Assembly: GCA_031550455.1 (NCBI GenBank)
Contig: JAVBOQ010000312.1
Span: forward strand, 1-13,902
DNA length: 13,902 bases
Source of the DNA: Avichristensenella sp031550455
Lineage (GTDB): Bacteria > Bacillota > Clostridia > Christensenellales > Aristaeellaceae
Direction of reading: 5' to 3'
This document shows, in pieces, positions 1 through 6,147 of this stretch (positions are counted from its first letter, which is position 1; each line of letters starts with the position of its first letter). The translations under genes were made by a program, and so were the position numbers. Below the pieces are notes generated by a model. That model had not been told where the DNA came from, searched no databases, and worked only from the letters and a program-made list of their open reading frames with translations.

Positions 1-84
1 CTTTGGTTGCAATACCCATGATACCACATGAATTTTACCATGGCCGGCATGGCGCGTCAAGGCTGCGCGGGCGCAGATACACGG

Positions 85-114
85 CAAACGCATGAACTGA
101 GGTTCATGCGTTTG
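85..114. repeat. Hairpin 1, 13-bp perfect stem, TGAG loop
   Basis: The left arm CAAACGCATGAAC (85-97) is the exact reverse complement of GTTCATGCGTTTG (102-114), with loop TGAG. A 13-bp perfect stem with a 4-base loop is not expected by chance in so short a region. Both strands have only a three-T run after the stem, so it would be a weak terminator at best. Confidence 0.85.
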
Positions 115-140
115 GAGGAGGCGCGAGGAGGATTCGGCCT

Positions 141-158
141 GAAACGCTGCGGCGTTTC
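141..158. repeat. Hairpin 2, 7-bp perfect stem, TGCG loop
   Basis: GAAACGC (141-147) pairs with GCGTTTC (152-158) around TGCG. GGCC at 136-139 and 164-167, and CCTGA (138-142) with TCAGG (168-172), offer alternative outer pairings, so the surrounding sequence could fold in more than one way. Confidence 0.6.
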
Positions 159-181
159 CGGGCGGCCTCAGGTGGAAAGTC

Positions 182-212
182 CAGATTCCTCCGGCTGCGC
201 CTACGGAATCTG
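182..212. repeat. Hairpin 3, 8-bp stem with inner GGC/GCC stem
   Basis: CAGATTCC (182-189) pairs with GGAATCTG (205-212). Inside, a symmetric 3x3 internal loop leads to a GGC/GCC stem closed by TGC. The element is preceded by TGGAAAGTC (173-181), the same nine bases that lead into hairpin 5 (245-253). Confidence 0.65.
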
Positions 213-214
213 CG

Positions 215-243
215 CATTTTCGGCGCACATGTCGCCGAAAATG
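215..243. repeat. Hairpin 4, 11-bp perfect stem
   Basis: CATTTTCGGCG (215-225) is the exact reverse complement of CGCCGAAAATG (233-243), with a 7-base loop CACATGT. It abuts hairpin 3 with only two bases between them. There is no T-run after the stem on either strand, which argues against an ordinary terminator. Confidence 0.8.
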
Positions 244-251
244 ATGGAAAG

Positions 252-273
252 TCGAGAGGCCTCGGCCTCTCGA
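252..273. repeat. Hairpin 5, 9-bp perfect stem, CTCG loop
   Basis: TCGAGAGGC (252-260) pairs exactly with GCCTCTCGA (265-273) around CTCG. It lies about 70 bases before the phosphatase start codon. The 12-mer AAAGTCGAGAGG at its left edge (248-259) recurs once at 1089-1100, over the glycosyltransferase ribosome site, where the rest of the palindrome is absent. Confidence 0.75.
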
Positions 274-344
274 ACGCTCCGGGCTGGATACTTCCTGCTT
301 CATGTGTAAGCCCCGGCCTAACCACTGATTGAAAGGACGCAAGC

Positions 345-1073
345 ATGGCTCATGATTCGAGGGATTTTAAGCTGGAAGGCGCGCTGAACTGCAGGGAGCT
401 AGGCGGAATTTCGACCGCGGGCGGCGGCGCGACCGCCAAAGGGCGCTTTTTGCGCATCGACAGCCCGCACGCGCTGACGGAGGCTGATTTAGAAAGATTG
501 TACGCGTACGGCGTGCGGCTGGCTGTCGACCTGCGCACGGAGGCCGAGTGCCAAAGGGCGCCGTCCGCGCTCGTTGGCTACCGAGACGTCGTTTATGCGA
601 ACATTCCGCTGGTGGACAACGTGCAGTCGGCGGGCGGCCTCGGCCCGCTGCCGGACAGCATGGGCGCGCTGTACGTCGAAATGCTGGATCTGTCAGGCGG
701 CGCAATCGCAAGCGTGCTGCGCCTGCTCGCCGCGTGTCCTATGTGCGCCATGTTCAACTGCACCGCCGGAAAGGACAGAACCGGCGTGATCGCGATGCTG
801 CTGTTGCTCGCGGCCGGCGTCGGCGAGGAAACCGTCTGCGCCGATTACGCGCTGTCCTATGACAACCTGAAAGAGCAGGTCGCGCTGCAAAAGCGCCAGA
901 TCAAGCTGGCGTTCGGTGCGGACATCCCGGATCATGTGTTCCGGTCGGATCCGGAGCAGATGCGGACCGCCATCGACCACTTGAACCTGCGGTACGGCGG
1001 GGCTCGCGCGTATCTTACGCATATCGGCCTTTCCGATGCGGAAAAGGCGTCGCTTCTGAACAAGCTGCGTTGA
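345..1073 (+). CDS. Tyrosine/serine protein phosphatase, CxxGKDR type
   Basis: This is a 242-residue cytoplasmic protein of the bacterial Tyr/Ser phosphatase family (Y_phosphatase3-like). Family members hydrolyse phosphotyrosine, phosphoserine or phosphoinositides through a cysteinyl-phosphate intermediate. The N-terminal 'NCRELGGIS' (residues 15-23) is the usual opening motif. The P-loop is C139-TAGKD-R145 followed by TG, giving the nucleophile and phosphate-binding arginine. The residue before the cysteine is N138, where most relatives have histidine. An acidic and aromatic C-terminal half follows, with no signal peptide or membrane segment. The ATG has AAAGGA seven bases upstream, and length is normal for the family. 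The glycosyltransferase gene follows after 37 bases on the same strand, so the two are probably co-transcribed. The physiological substrate is unknown. Confidence 0.92.
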   Translation: MAHDSRDFKLEGALNCRELGGISTAGGGATAKGRFLRIDSPHALTEADLERLYAYGVRLAVDLRTEAECQRAPSALVGYRDVVYANIPLVDNVQSAGGLGPLPDSMGALYVEMLDLSGGAIASVLRLLAACPMCAMFNCTAGKDRTGVIAMLLLLAAGVGEETVCADYALSYDNLKEQVALQKRQIKLAFGADIPDHVFRSDPEQMRTAIDHLNLRYGGARAYLTHIGLSDAEKASLLNKLR

Positions 1074-1110
1074 GCGGACCATTCAGCCAAAGTCGAGAGG
1101 TGCATGCATT

Positions 1111-1998
1111 GTGAAACCGATGAATTTGCTCGTCACGCTGGATCAGAACTATCTCCCGCCGCTGAAGGTGTTGCTGCAATCCGCTTTTCTCAACAACCCG
1201 GGCGAGACGTTCCATATCTATATGATTCACGACAGCATCCCGGAAAGCGAGATCCGGCGGCTGGACGGATACTGCAAGGCCCACGGCGCGAACCTGACGC
1301 CGATTTGCGCCGAAGACTCGATGTTTGAGGGCGCGCCGGTGTTTTCGTACTTCACGCGGGCCATGTACTACCGGCTGCTCGCGTTTCATTTGCTGCCGGA
1401 TACGATGAACCGCGTGCTGTACCTCGACCCGGACATGCTGGTGATCAACCCGCTGCGCGGCCTGTACGACACGGAGTTTGGCGGCCGCCTGTTCGCGGCC
1501 TGCATGCTGACCGGCTACACCGGATACGTCAAAATCCCGATCAACCGCATCCGGCTCGGGAACAAGGCGGACGCGTACTTCAATTCCGGTATGCTGCTGA
1601 TGAACCTTGCGCTGCTCCGGCAGGAATGCGAGCCCGCGCACCTGTACGACTACATCCGGCAGCACCGGCGTGACCTGATCCTGCCCGACCAGGACGTGCT
1701 CAACGGGCTGTACGCGGAAAGGATCCTGCAACTTGATGACGCGCTGTACAACTTCGACGTCAGCCGGCACGGCGCGTACCGGATGCGTGTCGGCCACAAA
1801 ATGGACATGGAATGGATGATGACCAACACGGTCATCCTGCACTTCTGCGGCAAGACGAAGCCGTGGATGAAGAATTACACAGGCCGGTTCGGCGTTCTGT
1901 TCCGCCATTACGCCTCGCTGACGGACCGGGCGGCGCAAAGTGCGCACCTTCGCGAAGCGTGTGAGCGCGCGCCTGAGGAAGTCAGATCAGCGCTTTGA
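1111..1998 (+). CDS. Family 8 glycosyltransferase
   Basis: This 295-residue cytoplasmic enzyme belongs to GT8, the retaining glycosyltransferases that use UDP- or similar nucleotide sugars and often build lipopolysaccharide, teichoic or surface glycans. The family hallmarks are all present: the metal-binding DxD in 'YLDPDML' (D106, D108), 'YFNSGMLLMNL' (156-166), 'PDQDVLN' (192-198), and 'HFCGKTKPW' (244-252) with the late catalytic-site histidine. I chose the GTG start because GAGAGG ends ten bases before it. ATG at 1120, three codons in, is the alternative but is too far from that site. The gene follows the phosphatase closely. Its last 17 bases overlap the end of the convergent permease gene. 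Acceptor and product cannot be read from the sequence. Confidence 0.93.
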   Translation: MKPMNLLVTLDQNYLPPLKVLLQSAFLNNPGETFHIYMIHDSIPESEIRRLDGYCKAHGANLTPICAEDSMFEGAPVFSYFTRAMYYRLLAFHLLPDTMNRVLYLDPDMLVINPLRGLYDTEFGGRLFAACMLTGYTGYVKIPINRIRLGNKADAYFNSGMLLMNLALLRQECEPAHLYDYIRQHRRDLILPDQDVLNGLYAERILQLDDALYNFDVSRHGAYRMRVGHKMDMEWMMTNTVILHFCGKTKPWMKNYTGRFGVLFRHYASLTDRAAQSAHLREACERAPEEVRSAL

Positions 1999-2764
1999 CG
2001 GCGTTGTAGGCGCAGACGAAAAGCAGCGCAAACAAAAGGCCCATGAACAGCGCGTCCGTATGTTTGGCGTCAACGCGCTTGTGAAGGCGCGCGCCGATCA
2101 GTCCGCCGCATATGCCGGCCGTTCCCATCAAAACAAGCGTCGGCCACGCAAACGGCGGGATGTTCCCGAACGCCAGCGTTTGCGACAGGCTTGCGGCCTG
2201 TGACAAAAGGACGATGACCAGGGAGTTCATCGCGGCCTTTTTGGTGTCCATGGAGAAGAAAAACGACAGGACGACCAAATTCATCGGCCCGCCGCCTATC
2301 CCGAGAAAACCCGACACCATGCCAAGCGCGAAACCGACGCACACGCAAAAGGCGCCGCTCCGCACGTTTCGCGTGCGGATGCTTTGCTTGTTGCGCATGT
2401 AGAGCATGGTGCCGAGAATGCGCAGCAACAACAGCGCCGATGGCACGGCGCTGACGCCCGCGTCCTTTGCGAGCCATTTTTTCAGCGCCTCAAAAATCTG
2501 CTTGCCGACCGCGCCGCCGAGCGCCGCGCCAATGCCGATGAACACGCTGCGGCGGCCTTCCAGCTCGCCGCCGCGCCTGTTTCGAAACACGGAGACGACC
2601 GCCATCGCCAGCACCGTGCAGCCGGACAGAAAAGAAACCGCGCCGGGGCTCATCACGCCAAGGCTGTCCAGGATCGGCTTCATCACCACGCCGCCGCCGA
2701 TGCCGCAGATGCTGCCGATCGTGGAAGCCGCCAGCGACACGGCAAAGATCAACGCTGTGACCAA
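1982..2764 (-). CDS. TauE/SafE family membrane permease
   Basis: This 260-residue integral membrane protein belongs to the TauE/SafE (sulfite exporter/anion permease) family. It has about eight hydrophobic segments in two homologous halves. Each half carries the glycine-rich signature: 'GIGGGVVMKP' at residues 21-30 and 'LGIGGGPMNL' at 154-163. Known members move sulfite, sulfoacetate or other small organosulfur anions, but the substrate here cannot be assigned. The start is TTG, supported by GAGGTG five bases upstream (plus-strand 2770-2775), with no in-frame ATG or GTG nearby upstream. A consensus promoter precedes it. The regulator gene on the same strand ends 86 bases upstream without a visible terminator, so some read-through is likely. 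The 3' end overlaps the convergent glycosyltransferase gene by 17 bases. Confidence 0.9.
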   Translation of the reverse strand: MVTALIFAVSLAASTIGSICGIGGGVVMKPILDSLGVMSPGAVSFLSGCTVLAMAVVSVFRNRRGGELEGRRSVFIGIGAALGGAVGKQIFEALKKWLAKDAGVSAVPSALLLLRILGTMLYMRNKQSIRTRNVRSGAFCVCVGFALGMVSGFLGIGGGPMNLVVLSFFFSMDTKKAAMNSLVIVLLSQAASLSQTLAFGNIPPFAWPTLVLMGTAGICGGLIGARLHKRVDAKHTDALFMGLLFALLFVCAYNAVKALI

Positions 2765-2792
2765 AGAAACACCTCAATGCACCGTTTTGCCC

Positions 2793-2822
2793 ATTATACG
2801 GTTGGCTTGCGGCGCGTGTCAA
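2793..2822 (-). promoter_or_regulatory. Consensus sigma-A promoter of the TauE/SafE gene
   Basis: Read on the minus strand, TTGACA (2822-2817) and TATAAT (2798-2793) are both perfect matches, with an 18-base spacer. The start site would be roughly 20-25 bases before the TTG start codon, leaving just room for the GAGGTG ribosome site. Confidence 0.8.
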
Positions 2823-2850
2823 ATGACTGCGTGATGTCTTTTCGTCCGCG

Positions 2851-3609
2851 CTACAGAACGTTTGCGCCTCGTTTGTCCACCATGTAATCGATGTACTGCT
2901 GCCTGACCGCCGCGTACACGCGCTTGGAGATCGGGATCAGCGTTCCCGACGCCATCACGAACTCCTTCGCGTTCAGCGTCGCCACATAGTCCATGTTCAC
3001 GATGAACGACGAATGCGGCTTGAGAAAGCGCGGATCGTTCAGCACATTGTCCGCGACCCAGCCAAACGACTGCTGGATGGTGCGGCTTGGCACCATTTCG
3101 CCATCGCGCAGCGCAAACGAGAGCGCGTGGTCACGGTACTCGACGTATTCAATCTGGTGCATCGCGATGTTGGTCAGGCCGTCCTTGCGCTTGATCAGCA
3201 CGTTCTTGCCAGCGCTCTGTTCCAGCCTGCGCAGCGCGGTGTCAAGCGCCGCGTGCAGCGCGTCCGGCTCGATAGGCTTGACAAGGTATTGCAGCGCTTC
3301 GGTTGAAATCGCCTCCAGTGCGTGGTCGGACGACGAAGTGGTATAGATGATCGCGGCAAAATCATCGCTTTTGCGGATGATCCGCCCGACCTCGATTCCG
3401 CTGAAAATGGGCATCACCACGTCCAAAAAATATATGTGGAACTGCAGATTCGGATTCTCGACGCATTCGAGCAAGTCATACGGCGAGTGAAAGCGCCGGA
3501 TGAGAAATTCACTTTGCGGCTGTTTTGACAGGTACGCCTGCACAAGTTCATATAATAGTTCCAATGAAAGGATGTCATCGTCGCAAATCGCCACACGGAT
3601 CACCGGCAT
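2851..3609 (-). CDS. LytTR-family response regulator (AgrA/LytR type)
   Basis: This 252-residue transcription factor has a receiver domain (about 1-130) and a LytTR DNA-binding domain (about 137-245). In the receiver, D10-D12 form the acidic pocket, D63 in 'YFLDVVMP' is the phosphate acceptor, T90/T91 is the switch threonine position and K111 in 'LVKP' completes the site. The LytTR half shows the family signatures 'FLKPHSSFIVNMDYV' (196-210) and 'IPISKR' (225-230). The frame is open further upstream, but homology begins at 'MPVIRVAICDDD'. ATG 3609 has GGAGGG only about two bases away, so the GTG at 3603 is an equally good start. No histidine kinase lies in the window. The gene follows the secreted-protein operon on the same strand and has its own promoter, so it is a candidate regulator of that operon (inference). 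Confidence 0.92.
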   Translation of the reverse strand: MPVIRVAICDDDILSLELLYELVQAYLSKQPQSEFLIRRFHSPYDLLECVENPNLQFHIYFLDVVMPIFSGIEVGRIIRKSDDFAAIIYTTSSSDHALEAISTEALQYLVKPIEPDALHAALDTALRRLEQSAGKNVLIKRKDGLTNIAMHQIEYVEYRDHALSFALRDGEMVPSRTIQQSFGWVADNVLNDPRFLKPHSSFIVNMDYVATLNAKEFVMASGTLIPISKRVYAAVRQQYIDYMVDKRGANVL

Positions 3610-3649
3610 CACCCTCCATCCGTCTTTTGTACGCATGTCGGTTGCCAGC

Positions 3650-3678
3650 ATGATACAGCATAGGCGCGCTTTCGTCAA
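3650..3678 (-). promoter_or_regulatory. Promoter of the LytTR regulator gene
   Basis: On the minus strand TTGACG (3678-3673) and TATCAT (3655-3650) are separated by exactly 17 bases. The promoter starts 11 bases after the stop codon of protein A and lies about 40 bases before the regulator start codon. No terminator separates it from the operon upstream, so the regulator may receive both its own and operon transcripts. Confidence 0.7.
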
Positions 3679-3688
3679 ATATCGGCCT

Positions 3689-4618
3689 TTATTGCGGCCC
3701 CGTGTACGCAATCCCAAGCAGGTAGTCCGCGTTGATCACCGCCTGGGCGCAACCGAGGTTCGCGTCGCCCGCCAGCACGCCGTCGCTTCGCGGCGGCCCG
3801 GAAAGGACCGAAGGCACGGTCAGCGCGACCCGCGCCACCGCGACCGGCGGTTGTCCGTCCGTCTGACGGATCAGCCACGCCGTATACGCGCCGGCCGGCA
3901 GTCCGGCCACCGTCAGCGTACCGTTCGCGCGGGCTTCCGCGAGCACGACCATCGTGTCCTTCTCCTCGAACCCGTTTCCGTCCGGATACAGATCGAGTCC
4001 CGCCCGTTCCCGCAGTTCCAGCGCGGACGCCACTAGCAGATAGCGCGCCTCGGCATCCTCCCGGTCGTACAGGGAAAGGGGCAGGGCTCCGCCGTCTTCG
4101 GCCGTCGCCGCGAGGTCTTCCGCCAGCACGTCAACCCGGATCGCCACGCGGTATACTTCGCTGGCCGGAAGACCGGTCGCGAGGTCGACAGGCTGCACGA
4201 TCATCGCCGCGCGATACGCGCCGCGGGGCAGCGTCCGCCCGTCCGGCAACGGCGACAGCGAGAGCCGCCCGGCGCCGTGGCCCGGCGCGATCACATCGGA
4301 CTGGTACAGCGTCACATCGCCCGCGCAGCCCGGCGCAATCCCCGACACGGCCGCAATCTCCTCGGCGCTGATCGTGAGGCGGTACAGCAGGCTGAAACGG
4401 TTATCCGCCGGATTCTCAAGCCCGGCGGGCACTTCGGCGACGGCGGACGGAAACGTATAGGAAGGGCTGATGATCAGTTGCAACGACGCCTGCGGCGCGG
4501 CGGAAACCGCGGCGGCGGGCGCTTCGCCCGGCTTTGGCGCGGCGAAGGCAGGGAACGCCGCCGCCAGCGTTACCAACGCGAGCGACAGCGCGATCACGAC
4601 CCGCGAAATGCACCGCAT
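3689..4618 (-). CDS. Secreted protein A, duplicated LPxGxxLPxGxY module
   Basis: This 309-residue protein has no family I recognise. Residues 1-26 are a clear signal peptide ending 'PAFAA'. The mature part holds two related beta-rich modules, about 76-165 and 193-268. The first carries 'LPDGRTLPRGAYRA' (124-137) and the second a shortened 'LPAGAYTAWLIR' (240-251). These match the two modules of protein A' at the other end of the operon, which is also 309 residues long. A 40-residue tail (270-309) containing C290 has no counterpart in A'. There is no LPxTG motif, C-terminal membrane segment or lipobox. The start has AAAGAAGG eight bases upstream. The gene is last of four secreted-protein genes, 41 bases after B. 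A structural or adhesive role outside the cell is inference. Confidence 0.85.
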   Translation of the reverse strand: MRCISRVVIALSLALVTLAAAFPAFAAPKPGEAPAAAVSAAPQASLQLIISPSYTFPSAVAEVPAGLENPADNRFSLLYRLTISAEEIAAVSGIAPGCAGDVTLYQSDVIAPGHGAGRLSLSPLPDGRTLPRGAYRAAMIVQPVDLATGLPASEVYRVAIRVDVLAEDLAATAEDGGALPLSLYDREDAEARYLLVASALELRERAGLDLYPDGNGFEEKDTMVVLAEARANGTLTVAGLPAGAYTAWLIRQTDGQPPVAVARVALTVPSVLSGPPRSDGVLAGDANLGCAQAVINADYLLGIAYTGPQ

Positions 4619-4659
4619 CGGCTTGCCCTTCTTTCATCCTTGATCCGTCCCGACCGGCT

Positions 4660-5508
4660 TCAAATGTCCTCGAAAATCGGCGTGACGGTAAAAACGATCT
4701 TGACTTTCAACGCCTGCGCGATGCTTTCACAGCCCGCCAGCATGTCATATGTCCAGCCCGAGGAAAGGTTGTCGAGGTATTCCAGCGTAAACCCGCAGCC
4801 CGCCTGTTCGTCCGCCGCCAGCGTGATTGCAGCCTCGCTGAGCCGCGCTTCCACGTTCCAGAAGGCCGCGGGGAACGAAGGATCGTCCGCCACCAGCGCC
4901 GCCGTGACCGTTACCGCGCCGGTAAACCCCTGCGCGTCGGGCAGCGAATGGTTCCAGAGTGAAAAAGTAATCGGCGCAAGGTCTTGCGGCAGCGCCAGAC
5001 GGTACAGGTCATTCCCGTCGGAGACAACCGTCAGCGCGAGCGTCGGCGTTTCCGTGTCGCAGACGATCTCCACGTCGATTGCGGGCGCTTCCAGGACCGT
5101 CTCACCGGTCTGCCCGAACTGCGCCTCCGGCGCTGTCATGAAAGTAACCATCGGCGCTTCGCAAGGGTCTGGCTCCGCATCAACCGGCGTGAGCGAGGGT
5201 TCCGCGTCCGGTTCGGCTGCCGGTTCGGTTTCCGATTCGCCGGTTTCTGGTTCGAAGGTTGGTTCTTCGTCCTGCGCGCCGCCGTCGCCGGGCGCGGTTT
5301 CGCTTTCATCGTCGGAAGCTTCGTTTGTAGCTTCGTTTTCCGGCATCGCGTCATCCGCCGCGCCCTGCGCCGCCGCGTCCGTGATTTCCGTTTCCGGGAC
5401 AACCGTTTCTTCCGCGCGACCGTCAAGGCGATGGGCAGGAATCAGGAGGAATACCGCGGCCAGCAGCGCAGCCATCCAACGCTTTGTGCCCGGACCGGTG
5501 CGTACCAT
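4660..5508 (-). CDS. Secreted or anchored protein B, acidic stalk plus domain
   Basis: This 282-residue protein has no family I recognise. A basic start and hydrophobic stretch (about 9-26) form a signal peptide, or an uncleaved signal anchor since the cleavage site is poor. Residues 34-118 are low complexity, dominated by Glu, Asp, Thr, Pro and Ala, a probable extended stalk. Residues 119-282 form a beta-rich domain that resembles protein B': 'ITFSLWNHSL', 'FTGAVTVTAAL' and 'ALKVKIVFTVT' line up with 'FRITNNSI', 'FDGSISVSLGI' and 'NATVTFTIT'. Four cysteines (C116, C150, C238, C260) could form disulfides, whereas B' has none. AGGAGG lies eight bases before the ATG. It is third of four genes in the operon, 76 bases after B' and 41 before A. 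Confidence 0.85.
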   Translation of the reverse strand: MVRTGPGTKRWMAALLAAVFLLIPAHRLDGRAEETVVPETEITDAAAQGAADDAMPENEATNEASDDESETAPGDGGAQDEEPTFEPETGESETEPAAEPDAEPSLTPVDAEPDPCEAPMVTFMTAPEAQFGQTGETVLEAPAIDVEIVCDTETPTLALTVVSDGNDLYRLALPQDLAPITFSLWNHSLPDAQGFTGAVTVTAALVADDPSFPAAFWNVEARLSEAAITLAADEQAGCGFTLEYLDNLSSGWTYDMLAGCESIAQALKVKIVFTVTPIFEDI

Positions 5509-5584
5509 GCGGCATTCCTCCTCGTGTGCGCTTTTGTGAAACGGAAGAACCGCGACTTGTCGTCACGATTCTGTTGAATGCGGG

Positions 5585-6097
5585 TTACTGGCCCAGGGTG
5601 ATGGTGAACGTCACGGTCGCGTTGGCCTTGCCGGTGACCTCGGTGGTGCGCGCAAGGGTGTCGCCGGCGAGCGAATAGACAAGCTTTGTCGTGGCGCTGC
5701 CGCCCGCGGCGATGGTCGTGGAGGTGCCGCCCCAGGAATTGTTCCAGCTTGTGATGAACACACTGCTGTCCACGCCGCTGATGCCGAGGCTCACGCTGAT
5801 CGATCCGTCAAATGTGTTATCTTCGCCGATGCCCGCGATCGAGTTGTTGGTGATTCTGAAATCGCCTGTCGTTACGCTTTCCATTTCGAGATAGCCTTCG
5901 TCGCTCAGGCCGATGTCAAGGTCGATGGCGCCCGGGCCGGTCACGGAGACAGACACATAGCCGGGGCTGGACAGCGTGACGTTCGGCTCGAGGGTGATGG
6001 TCTGGGCTTCGGGGGCCGAAGGGCTATCAGCCATCGCCGGGATCGTCAGGACAAGGGCCATCACAAGGACAAGAATCGACGCAAGCAGCTTTTTCAT
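5585..6097 (-). CDS. Small secreted beta-rich protein B'
   Basis: This 170-residue protein has no family I recognise. A classic signal peptide (1-23, MKK start, cleavage after 'AMA') is followed by about 147 residues rich in Ser, Thr, Gly, Ile and Val in alternating patterns typical of beta-sandwich proteins. There is no cysteine, no LPxTG and no C-terminal anchor. The mature protein is acidic and ends 'TVTFTITLGQ'. From about residue 57 to the end it aligns with the C-terminal domain of protein B, including a shared run of phenylalanine, Trp-Asn and beta-strand positions ('SSVFITSWNN' against 'PAAFWNVEARL'). AGAGGT sits seven bases before the ATG. It is second in the operon, 50 bases after A'. 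It could be a fibre subunit or secreted matrix protein, but that is speculation. Confidence 0.87.
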   Translation of the reverse strand: MKKLLASILVLVMALVLTIPAMADSPSAPEAQTITLEPNVTLSSPGYVSVSVTGPGAIDLDIGLSDEGYLEMESVTTGDFRITNNSIAGIGEDNTFDGSISVSLGISGVDSSVFITSWNNSWGGTSTTIAAGGSATTKLVYSLAGDTLARTTEVTGKANATVTFTITLGQ

Positions 6098-6147
6098 TTG
6101 AATTACCTCTGTTCATATATTTTTTTGTTTGGGAACCACAGGGAGGG

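Larger units (their letters stand above)
1..344. other. Intergenic region rich in hairpins, no credible gene
   Basis: I see no convincing protein gene in these 344 bases. Reading frames are open across it on both strands, but their translations are Arg/Gly/Ser-rich, lack ribosome sites and run straight through the palindromes. Five hairpins (listed separately) fill positions 85-273. No clear plus-strand promoter for the phosphatase gene was found, so it may be transcribed from inside the structured region by a signal I cannot see. On the minus strand, positions 18-26 read TGG-TATCAT, an extended -10 lookalike with no good -35, which could serve a gene left of the window. Confidence 0.6.

Noticed and set aside
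4..26. Leftward extended -10 (TGG-TATCAT) at the left edge
   Set aside because: No -35 at correct spacing and no gene in view, so it is only mentioned in the intergenic entry.
28..309. 93-codon open frame across the hairpin region
   Set aside because: It lacks a ribosome site, its translation is low in hydrophobic core residues, and it runs through five perfect palindromes that better explain the sequence.
1089..1100. AAAGTCGAGAGG shared with hairpin 5 as a moved repeat
   Set aside because: A single 12-base match in a window this size is expected by chance, and the rest of the palindrome is absent. It serves as the glycosyltransferase ribosome site.
3689..3790. Dockerin-like C-terminus of protein A ('AGDANLG' and 'NADYLLG')
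   Set aside because: It has only one half-motif, lacks the calcium-binding aspartates in order and has no second copy, so a dockerin is not supported.
4277..5539. 420-codon plus-strand open frame opposite proteins A and B
   Set aside because: Its Ser/Ala-rich stretch is the antisense of the acidic stalk of B. It spans two well-supported minus-strand genes with signal peptides and ribosome sites.
5585..6097. Assignment of B' to TasA/camelysin, WxL or type IV pilin families
   Set aside because: No TasA-type opening motif, no WxL signature and no prepilin cleavage site were seen. Beta-rich composition alone is not enough.
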